Source: Blastococcus capsensis
GTDB lineage: Bacteria; Actinomycetota; Actinomycetes; Mycobacteriales; Geodermatophilaceae
DNA: 64,000 nt
Assembly: GCF_030165005.1 (NCBI RefSeq)
Contig: NZ_JASNNW010000010.1
Span: forward strand, 1 to 64,000
Direction of reading: 5' to 3'
The first letter of the stretch is position 1, and each line of letters begins with the position of its first letter. Positions 62,381 to 64,000 of this stretch are shown one piece after another. The notes beneath the pieces are model-generated. The model made no database searches. It worked only from the letters and a program-made list of their open reading frames with translations, and was not told the DNA's origin. Position numbers and translations under genes: made by a program.

Positions 62381-62585
62381 GGGAAGCTCCTCGGAGGTGG
62401 GGTGCACGCCGGATGACGGTCTGGCAGGGCGTGCTTGCTGTCAGTGACGTTACGGGCACGCGGGCCGACGGGGCACCGGCACAAAAAACCGAAACGGTCG
62501 CGTCCGTTTGGAAAGTCCTGCCGTGGCGCAGCGCCCCGGTGGCACCTGACCAGCGGAACCGGCCGGCCCTGCCTAGCCTCCGGGG

Positions 62586-63473
62586 GTGGCCGTACAGCAT
62601 CTGGTGATCCCATGGGCGGCCGAGGACCCGGTGGTGGTCACCGACACCATCACCTGGCAGGAGGCGGTCCAGGCGCTGGTCGTCTTCGTGCTCGGCATCG
62701 TGCTGGCCGCCGTCGTCCGCAGGGGAATGGTCCGGGCGATCGACCGCGAGGGCAGCCGCCACGTCGGCCGCGTCGTCGGCCGGTTCGTGAGCGTCGTGAT
62801 CGCGGCCGTCGGTGCGGTCTACGCGCTCGGGATGGTCGGCGTGCGCATCGGTCCGCTGCTCGGCGCGCTGGGCGTGGGTGGCATCGCGATCGCCTTCGCC
62901 GCCCAGGACATCCTGCAGAACTTCATCGCGGGAGTGCTCCTGCAGGTCCGGCACCCGTTCCGTGTGGGCGACCAGATCGGCAGCGGCGACCACGAGGGCG
63001 TGGTCGACGACGTGAACCTGCGCACGACGGTCCTGAACACGTACGACGGCCTGGTCGTGTACCTGCCCAACGCCGAGGTGCTCAAGAACCCGATCATCAA
63101 CTACACCCGGACACCGGTGAGCCGCACGTCGCTCACCGTGGGGCTGCCCTACGACGCCGACCTGCAGCGCGCGCGGGAAGTGCTGCTGCAGGCCTGCCGC
63201 GACACCGACGAGGTGCAGAGCAGCCCGCCGCCCGAGGTCTGGGTGGAGGAGTTGCCGGACTCCTCGATCAACGTCGCCGTGCGCTACTGGCACCCGGCCG
63301 ACATCGCCAGCCGGTGGCGGGTGCGCAGCGCGGTCGCCGTCTCCCTCAAGACGGCGCTGGACGCGGCCGGGATCTCGATCCCGTTCCCGCAGCGGGTGCT
63401 CTGGTTCGCCCCGGAGAGCGGGGCCGCCGTCTCGGGCGCAGACGCGGGCGGCCCGGGGCGGCGCGCGGACTGA
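62586..63473 (+). CDS. Small-conductance mechanosensitive channel (MscS family)
   Basis: A 295-residue channel. Three membrane helices (VQALVVFVLGIVLAAVVRR; VVGRFVSVVIAAVGAVYALGM; and pore helix LGALGVGGIAIAFAAQDILQNFIAG), then the beta domain with VRHPFRVGDQI and NAEVLKNPIINYTRTP. It opens when the membrane is stretched, protecting cells from osmotic downshock. GTG 62586 with TAGCCT (62574-62579) 6 bases upstream suggests leaderless transcription. Confidence 0.9.
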   Translation: MAVQHLVIPWAAEDPVVVTDTITWQEAVQALVVFVLGIVLAAVVRRGMVRAIDREGSRHVGRVVGRFVSVVIAAVGAVYALGMVGVRIGPLLGALGVGGIAIAFAAQDILQNFIAGVLLQVRHPFRVGDQIGSGDHEGVVDDVNLRTTVLNTYDGLVVYLPNAEVLKNPIINYTRTPVSRTSLTVGLPYDADLQRAREVLLQACRDTDEVQSSPPPEVWVEELPDSSINVAVRYWHPADIASRWRVRSAVAVSLKTALDAAGISIPFPQRVLWFAPESGAAVSGADAGGPGRRAD

Positions 63474-64000
63474 TCAGCCGCGGCGGCTGCGGCCCCGGGG
63501 GCCGCCCTGCCGCCCGCCCAAGGCCCGGCCGGCCGCCCGGCCGGCGGTCCGGCGACCGCCCGTGCTCGGGCGGCGGTCCCGCTCGCCGCCCCCGCGGCCG
63601 GCGGGGGCGCTGCAGGGCCGGCAGGTGGTGAACCACGGCGCGATCGCGCTGCCGCACTCCGCGCACTTGCCCGACCGGCCGAGCGCGATGGCGTCGGGGA
63701 GCAGCTCGCTGATCATCTCCGCGCACTCCTCCTCGACCCACGCGGCGTCGTCACTGGTCAGGCCGGCGACACCGGGGAACTGGCGGAGCAGCGTCTGCGC
63801 GTCGCGGGCAGCGGCGGCCGCCTGCTCGAACTCCTCCACGCCGGCGCCACGCGGGACGTCGGGCAGCACGGTCTCCGGCTGCACGGGCAGCCCGGCCGCG
63901 TGGCGCAGCGCGGCCTGCGCGAGGACCAGCCAGCGGGTGCGCCGCGGCGGGTTGTAGTCGATGGCCAGGTTGACCAGCCGCCAGACGGTGTCGAGGTCGC
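63474..64000 (-). CDS. Zinc-finger protein of unknown function, C-terminal part
   Basis: The frame is open from the last base of the window to the TGA at 63474-63476, so the N-terminus lies outside. About 175 residues are visible: DLDTVWRLVNLAIDYNPPRR, a helical middle (VEEFEQAAAAARDAQTLL), and a zinc ribbon CAECGSAIAPWFTTCRPC followed by an Arg/Gly-rich tail. I do not recognise the family; the end could belong to a SUV3-like RNA helicase, but the helicase motifs are out of view. Its stop is directly against the MscS stop. Confidence 0.55.
   Translation of the reverse strand, partial: DLDTVWRLVNLAIDYNPPRRTRWLVLAQAALRHAAGLPVQPETVLPDVPRGAGVEEFEQAAAAARDAQTLLRQFPGVAGLTSDDAAWVEEECAEMISELLPDAIALGRSGKCAECGSAIAPWFTTCRPCSAPAGRGGGERDRRPSTGGRRTAGRAAGRALGGRQGGPRGRSRRG

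Overview
This window comes from a very GC-rich, free-living actinobacterium, most likely of the Geodermatophilaceae type (Blastococcus, Modestobacter or Geodermatophilus); the family is an inference. The grounds are a DUF222/HNH protein, a WhiB regulator, a mycothiol-dependent-type MDMPI enzyme, a DivIVA-domain protein, a PASTA-type Ser/Thr kinase, many GTG starts, several apparently leaderless genes and almost universal TGA stops. It reads as ordinary chromosome with stress, envelope and redox functions. I saw no rRNA, tRNA, CRISPR array, insertion sequence or phage.

Layout. 1-8.8 kb: end of a DUF222 protein, uracil/thymine glycosylase, YciI, small zinc-ribbon and cold-shock genes, PspC, a cyclase/TPP-enzyme pair, an SDR and a hydrolase. 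8.8-15.6 kb: release factor 3, then a tightly overlapping operon DUF4178-DUF2617-DUF4247-DUF350-membrane spermidine synthase, then an MFS transporter. 15.6-21.7 kb: an NlpC/P60 cell-wall hydrolase under a c-di-AMP (ydaO) riboswitch, a TetR/MDMPI pair, a flavodoxin-type reductase, a frameshifted MFS gene and a DUF4383 membrane protein. 21.9-25 kb: an interrupted solute-binding protein, a DsbA-family gene and xanthine-dehydrogenase debris. 25-33.1 kb: a stress block (phosphoribosyltransferase, erythromycin-esterase homologue, dienelactone-hydrolase-like protein, DUF2795, Zn alcohol dehydrogenase) followed by recQ-folP-like-methyltransferase-zinc ribbon. 33.1-41.2 kb: membrane proteins, hydrolase, LLM oxidoreductase and a CitE-like lyase, mixed with several decayed genes. 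41.2-50.1 kb: GGDEF protein, GH13 glucosidase, saccharopine-dehydrogenase-like reductase, two tandem flavohaemoproteins coupled to a DivIVA gene, and an OsmC gene broken by a stop. 50.2-64 kb: HhH protein and stand-alone family-A polymerase, a second c-di-AMP riboswitch with a coiled-coil cell-wall enzyme, a Ser/Thr kinase, quinone reductase, SelO, TesB, a TetR-ferredoxin-P450 operon with a clear palindromic operator, WhiB, MscS and a partial zinc-ribbon protein.

How it fits together. Three regulatory themes recur. First, promoters of the form GTTN/GTGT-N14-17-GGGTAG, typical of the SigB/SigF general-stress sigma family, precede pspC, a DUF1440-like membrane gene, the phosphoribosyltransferase/esterase pair, DUF2795, recQ and a small acidic protein. 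Second, two c-di-AMP riboswitches tie two different wall enzymes to one second messenger. Third, many genes are translationally coupled (ATGA or GTGA overlaps). The window also holds an unusually large number of broken genes (about ten), several being internal deletions that join the start and end of one gene, or pieces of two genes.
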